This document shows, piece after piece, positions 43,802-52,743 of a stretch of 64,000 nt of DNA (the first letter of the stretch is position 1; the number at the start of each line of letters is the position of its first letter). The translations under genes and the position numbers were made by a program. This stretch comes from Streptomyces pseudovenezuelae. GTDB lineage: Bacteria > Actinomycetota > Actinomycetes > Streptomycetales > Streptomycetaceae. The stretch covers positions 35,925 through 99,924 of the forward strand of contig NZ_JARXVH010000026.1 of assembly GCF_029892565.1 (NCBI RefSeq), written 5' to 3'. The notes under the pieces are model-generated. The model was not told the origin of the DNA. It worked only from the letters and a program-made list of their open reading frames with translations, and ran no database searches.

Positions 43802-44113
43802 CGCCAGGTGGCGAGTAACACTGAGTGACTGCCTAGGGCTGCGGCCGTGCTGCTGGAGGGCTGCGAAGTCCGCGTGCGCGGTCTCGATGGCCTCGGGGTA
43901 TGCCTGGGTCTTCTCGTGCTCGGCCAGGGCCCGGTAGATGCTGGAGAGGCTGGGGCTGTGTCCCTTGCGGCGGCCGGTGGGAATGAGCAGGGCGGGCTGG
44001 ATGTACTCGACTGTCTCGCCGTTCGCGCGGCGCCAGAGCAGGGTGTGGAGCATGTCGTCGGTGAAGCGGGGGCCTCTGCGGTAGCCCTGGCGGGCCGCGG
44101 CGTCTTTCGATGA
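43802..44113 (-). pseudogene. Remnant of a mobile-element-type HTH protein
   Basis: Minus strand: KDAAARQGYRRGPRFTDDMLHTLLWRRANGETVEYIQPALLIPTGRRKG, then SLSSIYRALAEHEKTQAYPEAIETAHADFAAL. The second part looks like an HTH of a recombinase or plasmid protein family in Streptomyces that I cannot name with certainty. It lacks a normal start (first ATG at 44053) and its 3' end runs into the dehydrogenase fragment. Confidence 0.4.
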
Positions 44114-44147
44114 GTGCCTGTCGCTTACATCTCGCTGACCTGGAGTA

Positions 44148-45179
44148 CTACGGCCACGCCGTCTCGCACACGTCGATCAGCACCTTGCCGACGGCGCTGG
44201 CCTCGACGGCGGCGTGAGCCTCCGACGTCTGCTCGAGCAGGTAGTGATGCACGGGCAGACCGTGCTCCTCGCCGACGCCGAAGGCGCCGTCGGCCAGCGC
44301 TGCGGTGATGTCCTCGGCTGCCGCGCGCAGTGCCGACCGCCCGACGGTGTAGAGCAGCACCCACTGAAAGCGCGCGTTGGTGGACAACGCCTGACCAACG
44401 CTGAGGGCGACCTCGCTGCCGCCTTCGCTAGAATAGATCGCGATTGTCGCGCGGGGCCGGATCACCTGGAGGTCAAGGCGCAGGTTCTGCGCGGGGGCCA
44501 CCTCGACGACGATGTCGACACCGTCAGGAGCCAGGTCACGGATGGCCGTGACCGGGTCGCCCTCGCGGTAGTTGACGGTGTGCTGGGCGCCGGCCGCTTT
44601 CGCGAGCGTGGCCTTCTCGTCGCTACTCACCGTGCTGATCACGATGGCGCCAGCCCACCTCGCAAGCTGGATGGCCGCGTTGCCGACCGCGCCGGCTCCC
44701 CCCGCGACGAGCACGGTCAGGCCGGCCAGCGCACCCGGGGCGAGCCGATCGGGGCCGTCCTCGGAGGTGGTCAGCGCACGGTGAGCGGTGACGGCGGGGA
44801 CGCCCAGCGCGGCGCCCACGTCGAACGACGAGGTGTCGGGAAGCGTGGTGACGTTGTCGACGGGCAGCACCACCAGCTCCTGCGCCGTGCCCCCTGGACG
44901 GGCGTGCTGCGCGAGCATCGTCCAGACGCGATCGCCGACCGCGATGTCGGTTACACCGGAGCCGACGGCGTCGACCACACCGGCACCGTCCTGGCCGGGC
45001 ACGATCTCGGGAAAGGTCATCTTGCCAAAACCGCCGGAGCGAAACTTCCAGTCGGTGGGGTTGACCCCGGCGCGGACGATCCGCACCCGAACTTCGCCCG
45101 GCCCGGGGTCCGCGGCCGCCCGCTCGACCAGGTCGAGCACGGAGGAGTTGCCGCTCTGGGTGTAGACGACGGCGCGCAT
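44148..45179 (-). CDS. Zinc-free quinone oxidoreductase (MDR family)
   Basis: 343 residues. GroES-like N-terminus (MRAVVYTQSGNSSVLDLVERAAADPGPGEVRVRIVRAGVNPTDWKFRSG, PGQDGAGVVDAVGSGV), Rossmann motif VLVAGGAGAVGNAAIQLARWAGA, SSDEKATLAKAAGAQHTVNYRE. It lacks structural and catalytic zinc Cys, so it belongs to the QOR/CrtB-like reductases acting on quinones or enones with NADPH. It lies downstream of the CoA-ligase operon on the same strand, separated by an IS4 remnant. Confidence 0.88.
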   Translation of the reverse strand: MRAVVYTQSGNSSVLDLVERAAADPGPGEVRVRIVRAGVNPTDWKFRSGGFGKMTFPEIVPGQDGAGVVDAVGSGVTDIAVGDRVWTMLAQHARPGGTAQELVVLPVDNVTTLPDTSSFDVGAALGVPAVTAHRALTTSEDGPDRLAPGALAGLTVLVAGGAGAVGNAAIQLARWAGAIVISTVSSDEKATLAKAAGAQHTVNYREGDPVTAIRDLAPDGVDIVVEVAPAQNLRLDLQVIRPRATIAIYSSEGGSEVALSVGQALSTNARFQWVLLYTVGRSALRAAAEDITAALADGAFGVGEEHGLPVHHYLLEQTSEAHAAVEASAVGKVLIDVCETAWP

Positions 45180-45264
45180 CAGCTGTTGCTCAGTTCCGGG
45201 CCCTCGGCGTGGCCCTTGACGCGATGCCGCGAGTTGAGTGGTGTTGCCATCGGCTTAGCCTCAA

Positions 45265-45470
45265 TATCGTTCAGTTAGTGGATTTGGGTGGTGATGTGCG
45301 GGCTGTGTTCGGGTTGGGGCCGGCGTGAGTGGTGGGAGCGTTTCGCTGCCCATTTCAGGACGCTGCGTTTGACGACTCGGGGGTGTGAGCGCTTTCGGCG
45401 TGGTGGGTTGAGGTGTTGGGTGAGCCGTCGGATGGCGTGACTCTGCTGACACCTCACCACGTCGACGAGG
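45265..45470 (-). pseudogene. IS4-type transposase, C-terminal remnant
   Basis: Minus strand reads CQQSHAIRRLTQHLNPPRRKRSHPRVVKRSVLKWAAKRSHHSRRP, the basic tail of an actinobacterial IS4-family transposase (LNPRR-R-HPRVVKRK). The element end is probably near 45265. It separates the reductase from the SDR operon; no other gene is in 45180-45505. Confidence 0.55.
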
Positions 45471-45505
45471 GCTGAGCCGAGGACCCCAAGGAAACCTGAC
45501 GGCAG

Positions 45506-46303
45506 TCAAGCCGGGGGGCTTGGCGTACCGAAGCCCGCCCCGATGAGGGCTCCACCGTCCACTGGCGTCACCGTCCCCGTGACAAATCGTGAGTTCGGCG
45601 ACACGAGCGTTGCAACCATGTTCGCGAACTCGCGCGGCTCCCCGATGCGTCCCAGCGGCGCCCTGTTCCCCAGTCGGTCCTTGGAGAGCTGCGGCTGTCT
45701 GTCGATCATCTTGTCGACGAGCTGTGTGTCGAACAGCCCGGCCATCAAGGTGTTGACGCTGATGTTGTGCCTCCCCACCTCGAGGGCCAGCGTCTGGGCA
45801 TAGCCGATCACCGCCGACCACACGGTCACCGGGGCTGCCATGTTGACGGCCGGTCGTTGGACGACCGCGGAGACGACGTTGAGGATGCTGCCGCCTTCGG
45901 TGGTCATGTAGGGCAGCGTGGCTCGCACGGACCTCACCACATAGTAGAAGTGCCGCTCGAATGCTGTCACCCAGACGTCGTCAGTCAGCTCCGAGATGGG
46001 GCGAACGGGCGGCCCACCATCGTTGGTGACAAGGACGTGCACGGCTTCTCCGAACCGAGCGACCGTCGAGGCCGTGACCCGGTCGATGTCGTCCGCATTC
46101 GAACAGTCGGCGGCCAGCCCCAGGACCTTGTCCTCTCCGTGCCTGCGAGAGAGCTCTTCAGCGGCCGCGGCGGCCTTCTCCGCACGTCGTCCGAAGATCG
46201 TCACGAAGGCGCCTTCGTTGAGCAATCGATCGGCGATCGCGAAGCCCAACCCGTCGCTTCCGCCACCGACGATGGCCACCTTGCCTGTCAGTCCCAGATC
46301 CAT
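45506..46303 (-). CDS. Atypical SDR without the catalytic Tyr
   Basis: 265 residues. Rossmann start LTGKVAIVGGGSDGLGFAIADRLLNEGA with NADP-type Arg (FGRRAEK), Asp-rich AADCSNADDID, then TNDGGPP in place of NNAG. The usual Ser-Tyr-Lys region reads NVVSAVVQRPAVNMAAPVTVWSAVIGYAQTLALE: Ser is present, but Tyr-x3-Lys is replaced by TVWSA. Related FabG-like paralogues with N/S at this place exist. The first base of its ATG overlaps the amidohydrolase stop. Third gene of the CoA-ligase operon. Confidence 0.85.
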   Translation of the reverse strand: MDLGLTGKVAIVGGGSDGLGFAIADRLLNEGAFVTIFGRRAEKAAAAAEELSRRHGEDKVLGLAADCSNADDIDRVTASTVARFGEAVHVLVTNDGGPPVRPISELTDDVWVTAFERHFYYVVRSVRATLPYMTTEGGSILNVVSAVVQRPAVNMAAPVTVWSAVIGYAQTLALEVGRHNISVNTLMAGLFDTQLVDKMIDRQPQLSKDRLGNRAPLGRIGEPREFANMVATLVSPNSRFVTGTVTPVDGGALIGAGFGTPSPPA

Positions 46304-47184
46304 CAGTTGACTCCGATCGAGGCCAGGAACGACTCGGCATTCCCGTGGAAGACGTCGTCGAGGACGTCCGGCGCGAAGCCCTGCTCCTGCCATTCCCGGA
46401 CCAACTTTTCATGGCTGAGCATCGGGTAGTCGGCGGCGAAGAACACCTTCTTGCGGAGCCGTTTGCCGATCTCGCGCTTGAGCTCCTCGGGGTAGTAGCG
46501 CGGCGACCAACCATGCAGCTCCATCCAGACGTTGGCCTTGTGCAGCGCGATCGCGATCATCTCCGACTGCCACGGCCACGCCACCCGCGCCGCGATCACG
46601 TTCAGGTCCGGATAGCGCGCCGCGACACGGTCGACGTAACGCGGATGACAGCTCTCGAGCTCGAGGCCCATGCCGCCACGCATCCCGGCGCCGTTCGCTG
46701 ACATGCCCACGAGCATCAGCACAGGACGGTTGGCCTCGACGCACAGGCTCAGGCATTCCTCCCACCCCGGCTGGTCCGGCGTCCCAGCCGCAGAGAACGG
46801 GTGGAGTCCCATCCCGACCAGGCCCGGACCATCACTGAGACAGCGCTCCAGCTCCTTGACATGATCGGGCCGTGTCGGATCGATCCCGATCCAGTTGCCC
46901 AGCACCACGTCGGAGTGCGCGCGCGTGTAGTCGAATGCGTAGTCGTGCTGGTCCCGCATCGCACCGACGTCCATCTTGTAGGTGTACGCGAGGTCGAGCA
47001 TCACCTTGGTGTTGGCCTGACGGAACTGGTCCGCTTGCTCCTCCTCGCTGACGAAGGTCATGTCCCACTTGAAGTAGTTACGTACCGCCTCCCGGGCCTC
47101 ACGGGTCTCGAAAGGGCTGCCCTTCCAGCCTTGCTCGGTGCCCCAGTGGGAGTGGAAGTCGATCAGACGGGGCGGTGTGGTCAT
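46303..47184 (-). CDS. Amidohydrolase_2 family protein
   Basis: 293 residues, TIM-barrel. N-terminal metal motif RLIDFHSHWG, then long insert; TRPDHVKELERCLSDGPGLVGMGLHPF, VLMLVGMSANGAGMRGGMGLELESCHPRYVDRVAARYPDLNVIAARVAWPW where a metal His is replaced by AW, and the end KKVFFAADYPMLSHEKLV (Asp). Family members hydrolyse or decarboxylate ring-derived acids. Stop overlaps the SDR start; start overlaps the CoA-ligase stop, so the three genes form one tight operon. Confidence 0.86.
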   Translation of the reverse strand: MTTPPRLIDFHSHWGTEQGWKGSPFETREAREAVRNYFKWDMTFVSEEEQADQFRQANTKVMLDLAYTYKMDVGAMRDQHDYAFDYTRAHSDVVLGNWIGIDPTRPDHVKELERCLSDGPGLVGMGLHPFSAAGTPDQPGWEECLSLCVEANRPVLMLVGMSANGAGMRGGMGLELESCHPRYVDRVAARYPDLNVIAARVAWPWQSEMIAIALHKANVWMELHGWSPRYYPEELKREIGKRLRKKVFFAADYPMLSHEKLVREWQEQGFAPDVLDDVFHGNAESFLASIGVN

Positions 47185-48851
47185 CGTGCTGTTCCTTCGG
47201 AGGTGGTCGCTGCCGTGTGTCGTGCCTCGACCTCGTCGGTGAGGTGGCGTTTGAGGACCTTGCCGGTGGGTCCGAGGGGGAAGGTGTCGAACAACTCGAG
47301 GTGTTGAGGGAGCTTGTACTTGGCGACCTCGTCCTTCATGAAAGCAATGAGGTCCTCGAGGGTGGGCTCCGCGCCGGGTCGGGGGATGACGCAGGCGCAG
47401 GTGTTCTCACCGAAGTAGTCGTCGTGGATGCCGATCACGGCGACATCGGCGACGTCGGGGTGCCGGACCAGGATCTCTTCGAGCTCTCGGGGCCAGACGT
47501 TTGCGCCGCCATGGATGATCATGTCCTTGGACCGACCCGAGATGGTGAGCCTGCAGTTGGCGTCGAGGCGACCGCGGTCGCCGGAGCGGAACCAGCCGTC
47601 GGTGGTCCAGCTCTCCCTGTTCTTGTCCGGGTTGCGGTAGTAGCCCACGCAGATGGTGGGACCGTTCTTCACAATCTCGCCCTCGACGCCGGTGGGCGCG
47701 TCCGCATCGTCGGAATCAAGGATGCGGACCTGCATGAACCCATAGGGACGACCGACCGTGCCGACCCATTCCTCGTAGGGCTCATCCGGATCGGTGCACG
47801 AGGTGACACCGGTCTCGAGCATGCCGTACAGATCGATGACCGGGCAGCCCAACCGCTCGTTGGCCTCCCTGAGCACCTCCACGGGTGTGGACGAGCCGCC
47901 GGTCTGGACGAAGCGCAGCGACGACAGATTCCTGCTGCCGAGGCTCTCGTCCCTCAAAATCGCGAGGAGAGCCGTCGGCGCGGTGAGGAACGACGTCACC
48001 TGGTGGCGTTCCACCAGGTCCAGCAGCGCGGTCGGTGAGAACTTCTCCATCAACACCCCCCGCGCCCCGGCATTCGCCACCTGAACGATGGTGCCGAAAC
48101 CAGCATTCAGGCCTACGGGGAGGAGCACGAGGATGGTGGCATCGCCGTCGATGCCCCTCTCCTCGCTTTCATGGCGAGTCATGTAGAGCGTGGTGTTGGC
48201 GGTGTGCATCACCGCTTTGGGCTCACCGGTCGTTCCCGAGGTGAAGGCGATCCGCATGACGTCGTTAGCGTCGGCAGGCCGATCCGGCGCCGGGTCGACA
48301 GGGTCCAGGTCACGACGAAGCTGGTCCAGGCTGACCCAGGTGTCCTTGAGTGCGGTCGGGGACTCGCCGGTGGTCACCGCGACCGTGTTGACCAGCTTTG
48401 GCAGCCGGTCGCGGATCCCATCGATCATCTCGGTGTGGTCGAAGCCCCGGAACCGGTCCGGCAGCACGATGGTGTGTGCTTCGGAGAACTGGAGGATGAA
48501 CTCGATCTCACGCGCCCGGTAGGCCGGCGGAAACTGACAGAACACCGCACCCAAGCGAACGACAGCGGCCAGCACGAGCACGAATTCGATCCGGTTCGGC
48601 AGCTGCACCGCCACCACATCCCCACGCCCAACACCCCGGCGGGCCAGACCCGACGCCACCTCGCCGCTGATCTGCCACACCTCACCCCAGGTCACCTGCG
48701 AGTGATCGTCAACATAGGCGATCTTGTCCGGGAACTGATCCGCGTTGCGCCTGAAGGCATCAGCCAAAGTCTCCTCCGACCAGTAGCCCGCGGCGGTGTA
48801 CTCCTCAATCAGCTCCGGCGTGAGAAGTGTGTCCTCCCGAGTGATGGCCAT
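47181..48851 (-). CDS. Acyl-CoA synthetase (AMP-forming)
   Basis: 556 residues, ANL superfamily. AMP-binding P-loop IAFTSGTTGEPKAVMHT (about 212), A4/A5 motifs QTGGSSTPVEVL and DLYGMLETG, A7 GWFRSGDRGRLD (about 430), SGRSKDMIIHGG, C-terminal Lys in PLGPTGKVLKRHL (about 535). It activates a carboxylic acid to the CoA ester via acyl-adenylate; relatives act on aryl or medium acids. ATG 48851 follows GGAAGGGGA. First gene of the operon, and a TTACTGA-N8-TCATTAA dyad lies 57 bases upstream. Confidence 0.93.
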   Translation of the reverse strand: MAITREDTLLTPELIEEYTAAGYWSEETLADAFRRNADQFPDKIAYVDDHSQVTWGEVWQISGEVASGLARRGVGRGDVVAVQLPNRIEFVLVLAAVVRLGAVFCQFPPAYRAREIEFILQFSEAHTIVLPDRFRGFDHTEMIDGIRDRLPKLVNTVAVTTGESPTALKDTWVSLDQLRRDLDPVDPAPDRPADANDVMRIAFTSGTTGEPKAVMHTANTTLYMTRHESEERGIDGDATILVLLPVGLNAGFGTIVQVANAGARGVLMEKFSPTALLDLVERHQVTSFLTAPTALLAILRDESLGSRNLSSLRFVQTGGSSTPVEVLREANERLGCPVIDLYGMLETGVTSCTDPDEPYEEWVGTVGRPYGFMQVRILDSDDADAPTGVEGEIVKNGPTICVGYYRNPDKNRESWTTDGWFRSGDRGRLDANCRLTISGRSKDMIIHGGANVWPRELEEILVRHPDVADVAVIGIHDDYFGENTCACVIPRPGAEPTLEDLIAFMKDEVAKYKLPQHLELFDTFPLGPTGKVLKRHLTDEVEARHTAATTSEGTAR

Positions 48852-48907
48852 GAGTCCCCTTCCATGAACGCCCGTCCATCGGCGACCCAAGTGGGCCGCG
48901 AGGACAT

Positions 48908-48929
48908 TTACTGATGGCTTTGTCATTAA
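48908..48929. promoter_or_regulatory. Dyad operator A (CoA-ligase promoter)
   Basis: TTACTGA-N8-TCATTAA followed by GTGG. Same dyad at 50609 and 51503. Arms are complementary except for one position. It lies between the CoA-ligase start and the convergent end of the HxlR gene. Confidence 0.7.
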
Positions 48930-49017
48930 GTGGCACCATGACTATGCACAGACGCCGCGCGAGTATCAAGACCACGAGGCGAGCGCGGTCGACGGGTTGC
49001 TCAGGGCTCGACGTGCG

Positions 49018-49398
49018 TCATTCGCTGTCGTCGACGGACTCGGCGCCGGCGTCGAGGGCACCGAGGAGCGCGTCGCCGTTCGCCTTCGCCCATTGGGTCA
49101 GCACGTGAATCGGTTCGAGCAGCGTCGCCCCCAGTGGTGTCAGCTCGTACTCGACGCGGGGCGGCACCTCGGCGTAGGCGCGGCGATGAATGAGCCCGTG
49201 TGCTTCAAGGCGCCGGAGCGTCTGGGTAAGCATCTTGCGCGAGATACCGCCGATCAGCTCAACCAGCTCACCATGGCGAACCGGGCCCTCGCTGAGGCCG
49301 TAGAGCACCACCGCGGACCACTTGTCGGTGAGCAGCTCGATCGTCAGACGCGCCGGGCAGTCGGCGAGGAAGCCGTCGCCGGGATCAAAACCGTTCAT
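49018..49398 (-). CDS. HxlR-family regulator
   Basis: 126 residues. Typical CPARLTIELLTDKWSAVVLYGLSEGPVRHGELVELIGGISRKMLTQTLRRLEAHGLIHRRAYAEVPPRVEYELTPLG with one Cys near the start (Cys14), as in redox or aldehyde-sensing HxlR/HypR proteins. Divergent from the MDR gene 49472-50395, with 73 bases between, so it probably regulates that gene. Confidence 0.92.
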   Translation of the reverse strand: MNGFDPGDGFLADCPARLTIELLTDKWSAVVLYGLSEGPVRHGELVELIGGISRKMLTQTLRRLEAHGLIHRRAYAEVPPRVEYELTPLGATLLEPIHVLTQWAKANGDALLGALDAGAESVDDSE

Positions 49399-49471
49399 GG
49401 TTCCTCAGGTACCTACGAGTTCCTGTCGCGAACATAGGCTGACTGCTCCCCCTTGCCACACCAGGAGAGTC

Positions 49472-50395
49472 ATGCGAGTCATCACCCAGCAGGAGTTCGG
49501 CGGTCCCGAGGTGCTCACCATCGTGGACGCGCCCGAGCCCCACGCCATCCCGACCGAGGTCCTCGTGCGCGTCAAGGCGATCGGCCTGAACCCGTTGGAC
49601 ACGCGCCTGCGCGCCGGCGAGTTCCCCGTGCAGCTGCCGCTCACCCTCGGCTGGGACATCAGCGGCGTCGTTGAGAAGGCGCCCCACACGTGGCGGCTCA
49701 AGCCCGGCGATGAAGTGTTCGGGATGCCTATGTTCCCCCGGCCGGTGAACGGGTACGCCGAGCTCGTGTCGGCGCCCGCGCTGCAGCTGGCGCACAAGCC
49801 GGCGGCGCTCTCGCACGTCGAGGCCGCAGCGTTGCCGTCCGTCGGGCTGACCGCATGGCAGGGCCTCGTCGACCTTGCCGACGTGACCGCGGGCGACCGC
49901 GTCCTGGTCCACGGCGGCGGCGGCGGGGTCGGCCACGTCGCGATCCAGATCGCGAAGGCACTTGGCGCGCACGTGATCACGACCGCCAGCGGGAGCAAGC
50001 GGGAGTTCGTCGAGGAGCTCGGCGCCGACGAGGTGATCGACTACACGGCCGTCGACTTCGCCGAGGCGGCTCGCGACATCGACGTCGTGCTCGACACGAT
50101 CGGGAGTCACACCGTCGAGCGGTCGATCGCGGTGCTCCGCCCGGGCGGTCATCTGCTGACAGCAGTGGAAGATGACGATCCGGAGCTCGCTGCCCGTTGC
50201 GAGGCAGCCGGCATGCGCTTCAGCGGCATCGTGGTCGACCCCGATCCGGTCGGCTTGCGCGGTCTTGCCGAGCTCGTCGAGCAGGGCAAGCTTCGAGTCC
50301 ACGTGCAGGAGACGTTCCCCTTCGAGCGCGTCGTCGATGCGCACCGAGCGCTCGAGAGCGGCCACCTCCGGGGCAAGCTCGTCCTCACCGTCTGA
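49472..50395 (+). CDS. NADP-dependent quinone/alkene reductase (MDR family)
   Basis: 307 residues. MRVITQQEFGGPEVLTIVDAP, GLNPLDTRLRAGEF, LGWDISGVVEKA, Rossmann VLVHGGGGGVGHVAIQIAKALGAHVITTAS, ADEVIDYTAVDF and C-terminal HLRGKLVLTV. Zinc-free quinone reductase type. ATG 49472 with AGGAGAG. Paired with a divergent HxlR gene, a common arrangement for electrophile-responsive reductases. Confidence 0.9.
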   Translation: MRVITQQEFGGPEVLTIVDAPEPHAIPTEVLVRVKAIGLNPLDTRLRAGEFPVQLPLTLGWDISGVVEKAPHTWRLKPGDEVFGMPMFPRPVNGYAELVSAPALQLAHKPAALSHVEAAALPSVGLTAWQGLVDLADVTAGDRVLVHGGGGGVGHVAIQIAKALGAHVITTASGSKREFVEELGADEVIDYTAVDFAEAARDIDVVLDTIGSHTVERSIAVLRPGGHLLTAVEDDDPELAARCEAAGMRFSGIVVDPDPVGLRGLAELVEQGKLRVHVQETFPFERVVDAHRALESGHLRGKLVLTV

Positions 50396-50397
50396 CT

Positions 50398-50435
50398 CCT
50401 CCATGAGGCCACCCCTGAGCGAGGCCTCATGGAGG
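50398..50435 (+). terminator. Terminator after the MDR gene
   Basis: Perfect 13-base stem CCTCCATGAGGCC with its complement around a 12-base loop, starting 3 bases after the MDR stop codon. Confidence 0.8.
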
Positions 50436-50793
50436 GAGCGCGCGGCCATGAGTTCCGCCGCAGGACGGCCGTTCGCCGGTAGGTCCCCCACCCGCCCCCC
50501 GCGCCAACCGCCCCGTAGCAGGATGAATGTCGCCATGACGATCTCGTCCTTTCGATGGCCTGGACCCAGCGACAGCCGACGCTGGCACAGCGGAAGCCGA
50601 CGGATAACTTACTGACACTGGCATCATTAAGTGCTGGGGGCGACTTTCCCCGCACCCGGCACTGGTGTCAAGGGCCGGACTCCGCCGGCTCGCGCGTCCC
50701 CGACGCGATCACGAGTCCGCGCTCGGCGGGCGGGACGGGCCGGGTGGACTCGCCCCCGCCGGCCGCAGGACCGACGGCAGTACGCTGACCCCC
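50436..50793. promoter_or_regulatory. Promoter region of the first TetR gene with dyad operator B
   Basis: No gene found in this 360-base stretch. TTACTGA-N8-TCATTAA at 50609-50630 followed by GTGC is the second copy of the regulon dyad, 164 bases before the tetR start. Confidence 0.6.
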
Positions 50794-51411
50794 GTGCCCA
50801 CACAGAAAGAGCGCAACGCCGAGACGCGGCGACGATTGCTGTCCGCAGCCCGGGAGGTGTTCGCCGAGAAGGGCTACGCTCATGCCAGCGTTGCCGACGT
50901 CGCGAAACGCGCCGGCCGCGCACACGGTTCGTTCTACCTGCATTTCGCCAACAACGAGGCGGTGCTGCAGGCGCTGCTCGAGGACGCGATGGCCCAGTTG
51001 TCGCTTGAGTCCAAGACCTTGTGGCAGTGGGACGAACCCGAGTCTGGCGTGCACAAGACCGTCCGCAGGTTCATCGAAGCGTACGGCGAAGATCGAGATC
51101 TTTGGCTGCTCCTCGATCAGGGCAGCAGCCTGGAATCGACCTTCAAGAAGTTGAGCGACCAATGGTTCCACAAGCTCGCGACGAGCATCATGCACGGCAT
51201 GGCTTCCGCCGGGACCCCCGCACTGATGCCCGGTCTTGATCCCGAGGTTCTTGCGCAGGTCCTCGCCGGCATGCTCTCCGACAGCACCCGCGCCCTTTAC
51301 CAGGAAAACCCCAGCTGGACGCCTGATGAATTGGCGGATGAGATCTCCACGATCTGGTCACTCACACTCGGATACGACCAGGTGTCCACCTCGCCCACGG
51401 ACCACGCGTAG
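50794..51411 (+). CDS. TetR-family regulator, candidate controller of the dyad regulon
   Basis: 205 residues, GTG 50794. HTH: TRRRLLSAAREVFAEKGYAHASVADVAKRAGRAHGSFYLHFANNEAVL with the FYLHF variant typical of actinobacterial KstR-like/aromatic regulators. Ligand domain with several Trp (LWQWDEP, DLWLLLD). A dyad copy precedes it and another precedes the next gene, so autoregulation and control of the CoA-ligase operon are inferred. Confidence 0.88.
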   Translation: MPTQKERNAETRRRLLSAAREVFAEKGYAHASVADVAKRAGRAHGSFYLHFANNEAVLQALLEDAMAQLSLESKTLWQWDEPESGVHKTVRRFIEAYGEDRDLWLLLDQGSSLESTFKKLSDQWFHKLATSIMHGMASAGTPALMPGLDPEVLAQVLAGMLSDSTRALYQENPSWTPDELADEISTIWSLTLGYDQVSTSPTDHA

Positions 51412-51502
51412 GCGCGACGCAACACCTCGTGGACGGCGGTGCCACGGGTGGACATCGAGGAGCGTTTCATCGCTGGGCTTGCCAGGACGTCACCCTTCCA
51501 AC

Positions 51503-51524
51503 ATAGTGACATCGATATCATTAA
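51503..51524. promoter_or_regulatory. Dyad operator C (MDR reductase promoter)
   Basis: ATAGTGA-N8-TCATTAA followed by ATGG, the third copy of the dyad, 35 bases upstream of the reductase start. Confidence 0.7.
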
Positions 51525-51558
51525 ATGGTGAGCCCCCTGACGTAGAAAAGGACTGTCG

Positions 51559-52578
51559 ATGTCTCTGACGACACGCGAGTGGCACTTCATGCAACGACCT
51601 GTCGGGCTCCCTGCTCCCGAGACCTTCGAGCTGGTCGAGCGTGACCTGCCGGCGCTGCAGCCAGGTCAGTGTCTGGTGAGGAATCTTGTCCTCTCGGTCG
51701 ACCCCTACATGCGGACGCGGATGGATGACGTTCCGTCCTACGTCCCCCCGTTCGCACTCGGGGAGGCCCTGACCGGCGGCGCCGTCGGCGAGGTCATCGA
51801 GACGCGGAGCGATGATGTTCCTCTGGGCTCCTGGCTCGTGCATCAAGCCGGCTGGCGAGAGCATGCAGTCGTTGACGCCAAGGCGGCTCGCGTCGTCGAC
51901 AAGGGCCGGTACCCGAGCTCCTATTATCTTGGCGTCCTGGGAGGGCCCGCCTTCGCAGCCTTCGTCGGGCTCTTCCACATTGCAGGTTTCCGGCCCGGGG
52001 ACTCTGTCTTCGTCTCCGGCGCGGCAGGTGCCGTCGGCAGCATGGTGGGGCAGTTCGCCTCGCTGTCCGGCGCCAAGCGCGTCGTCGGGAGTGCAGGGAG
52101 CATCGAGAAGGTGAAGTACCTCGTCGACCAGTTGGGATACGACGCGGCGTTCAACTACAAGACTGGTCCCGTGCTGAAGCAGTTGCAGAGCGCCTTCCCT
52201 GAAGGACTCGACGTCTACTTCGACAACGTGGGGTCGGACCACCTGGCCGCGGCGATCGACGTACTCAATGACTACGGGCGGGTGGCGATGTGTGGAACCA
52301 TCTCGACCTACAACGCGGCCGAACATCGCGCGGTCCCCGTGGACGCCATCAAGGTCGTGGCCAAACGGCTGCGTCTGCACGGGTTCATCGCATTCGATCA
52401 CGAGGACCTTCGGAAGGATTTCGATGCTCAGGTGGGAGCGTGGCTGGAAAGCGGCCGACTGATGAACCCAGAGACGATCACTCAAGGAATCGAGTCAGTT
52501 CCCACAGCGTTCACCGGCATGCTGACCGGTACAAACACCGGAAAGGCGATCATCCGCTTGGCAGAGGACCAGGCCTGA
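51559..52578 (+). CDS. NADP-dependent oxidoreductase (leukotriene-B4-dehydrogenase/CurA type MDR)
   Basis: 339 residues. REWHFMQRPVGLPAPETFELVERDLPAL, VLSVDPYMRTRM and GGAVGEVIETRS at the N-terminus, SVFVSGAAGAVGSMVGQFASLSGAKRVVGSAGS (cofactor), FDNVGSDHLAAAIDVL, GTISTYN. This subfamily reduces alpha,beta-unsaturated ketones or acids with NADPH. Promoter carries dyad C, so it belongs to the same regulon as the CoA-ligase operon. Confidence 0.92.
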   Translation: MSLTTREWHFMQRPVGLPAPETFELVERDLPALQPGQCLVRNLVLSVDPYMRTRMDDVPSYVPPFALGEALTGGAVGEVIETRSDDVPLGSWLVHQAGWREHAVVDAKAARVVDKGRYPSSYYLGVLGGPAFAAFVGLFHIAGFRPGDSVFVSGAAGAVGSMVGQFASLSGAKRVVGSAGSIEKVKYLVDQLGYDAAFNYKTGPVLKQLQSAFPEGLDVYFDNVGSDHLAAAIDVLNDYGRVAMCGTISTYNAAEHRAVPVDAIKVVAKRLRLHGFIAFDHEDLRKDFDAQVGAWLESGRLMNPETITQGIESVPTAFTGMLTGTNTGKAIIRLAEDQA

Positions 52579-52743
52579 ATCAACAGCCCGGGCCAAGCTC
52601 GACGGACGCCTCGGCAGTCGCTGACCGCCTCGCCACACCCAGCCGAGCTCTATAGTTTACGTCACCGATGTTGCCGTCCTGGTGGCCCGATCCAAGTCTT
52701 CCCGGTCCAGAACTCGTCGAGCAGCACACGAACAGACGCGAGC

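Noticed and set aside
45238..45262. Fourth copy of the TTACTGA-N8-TCATTAA dyad upstream of the 44.1 kb reductase
   Set aside because: Only a half-site-like GTTCAGTTAGTGG is present and it falls in the IS4 remnant end; not a convincing dyad.
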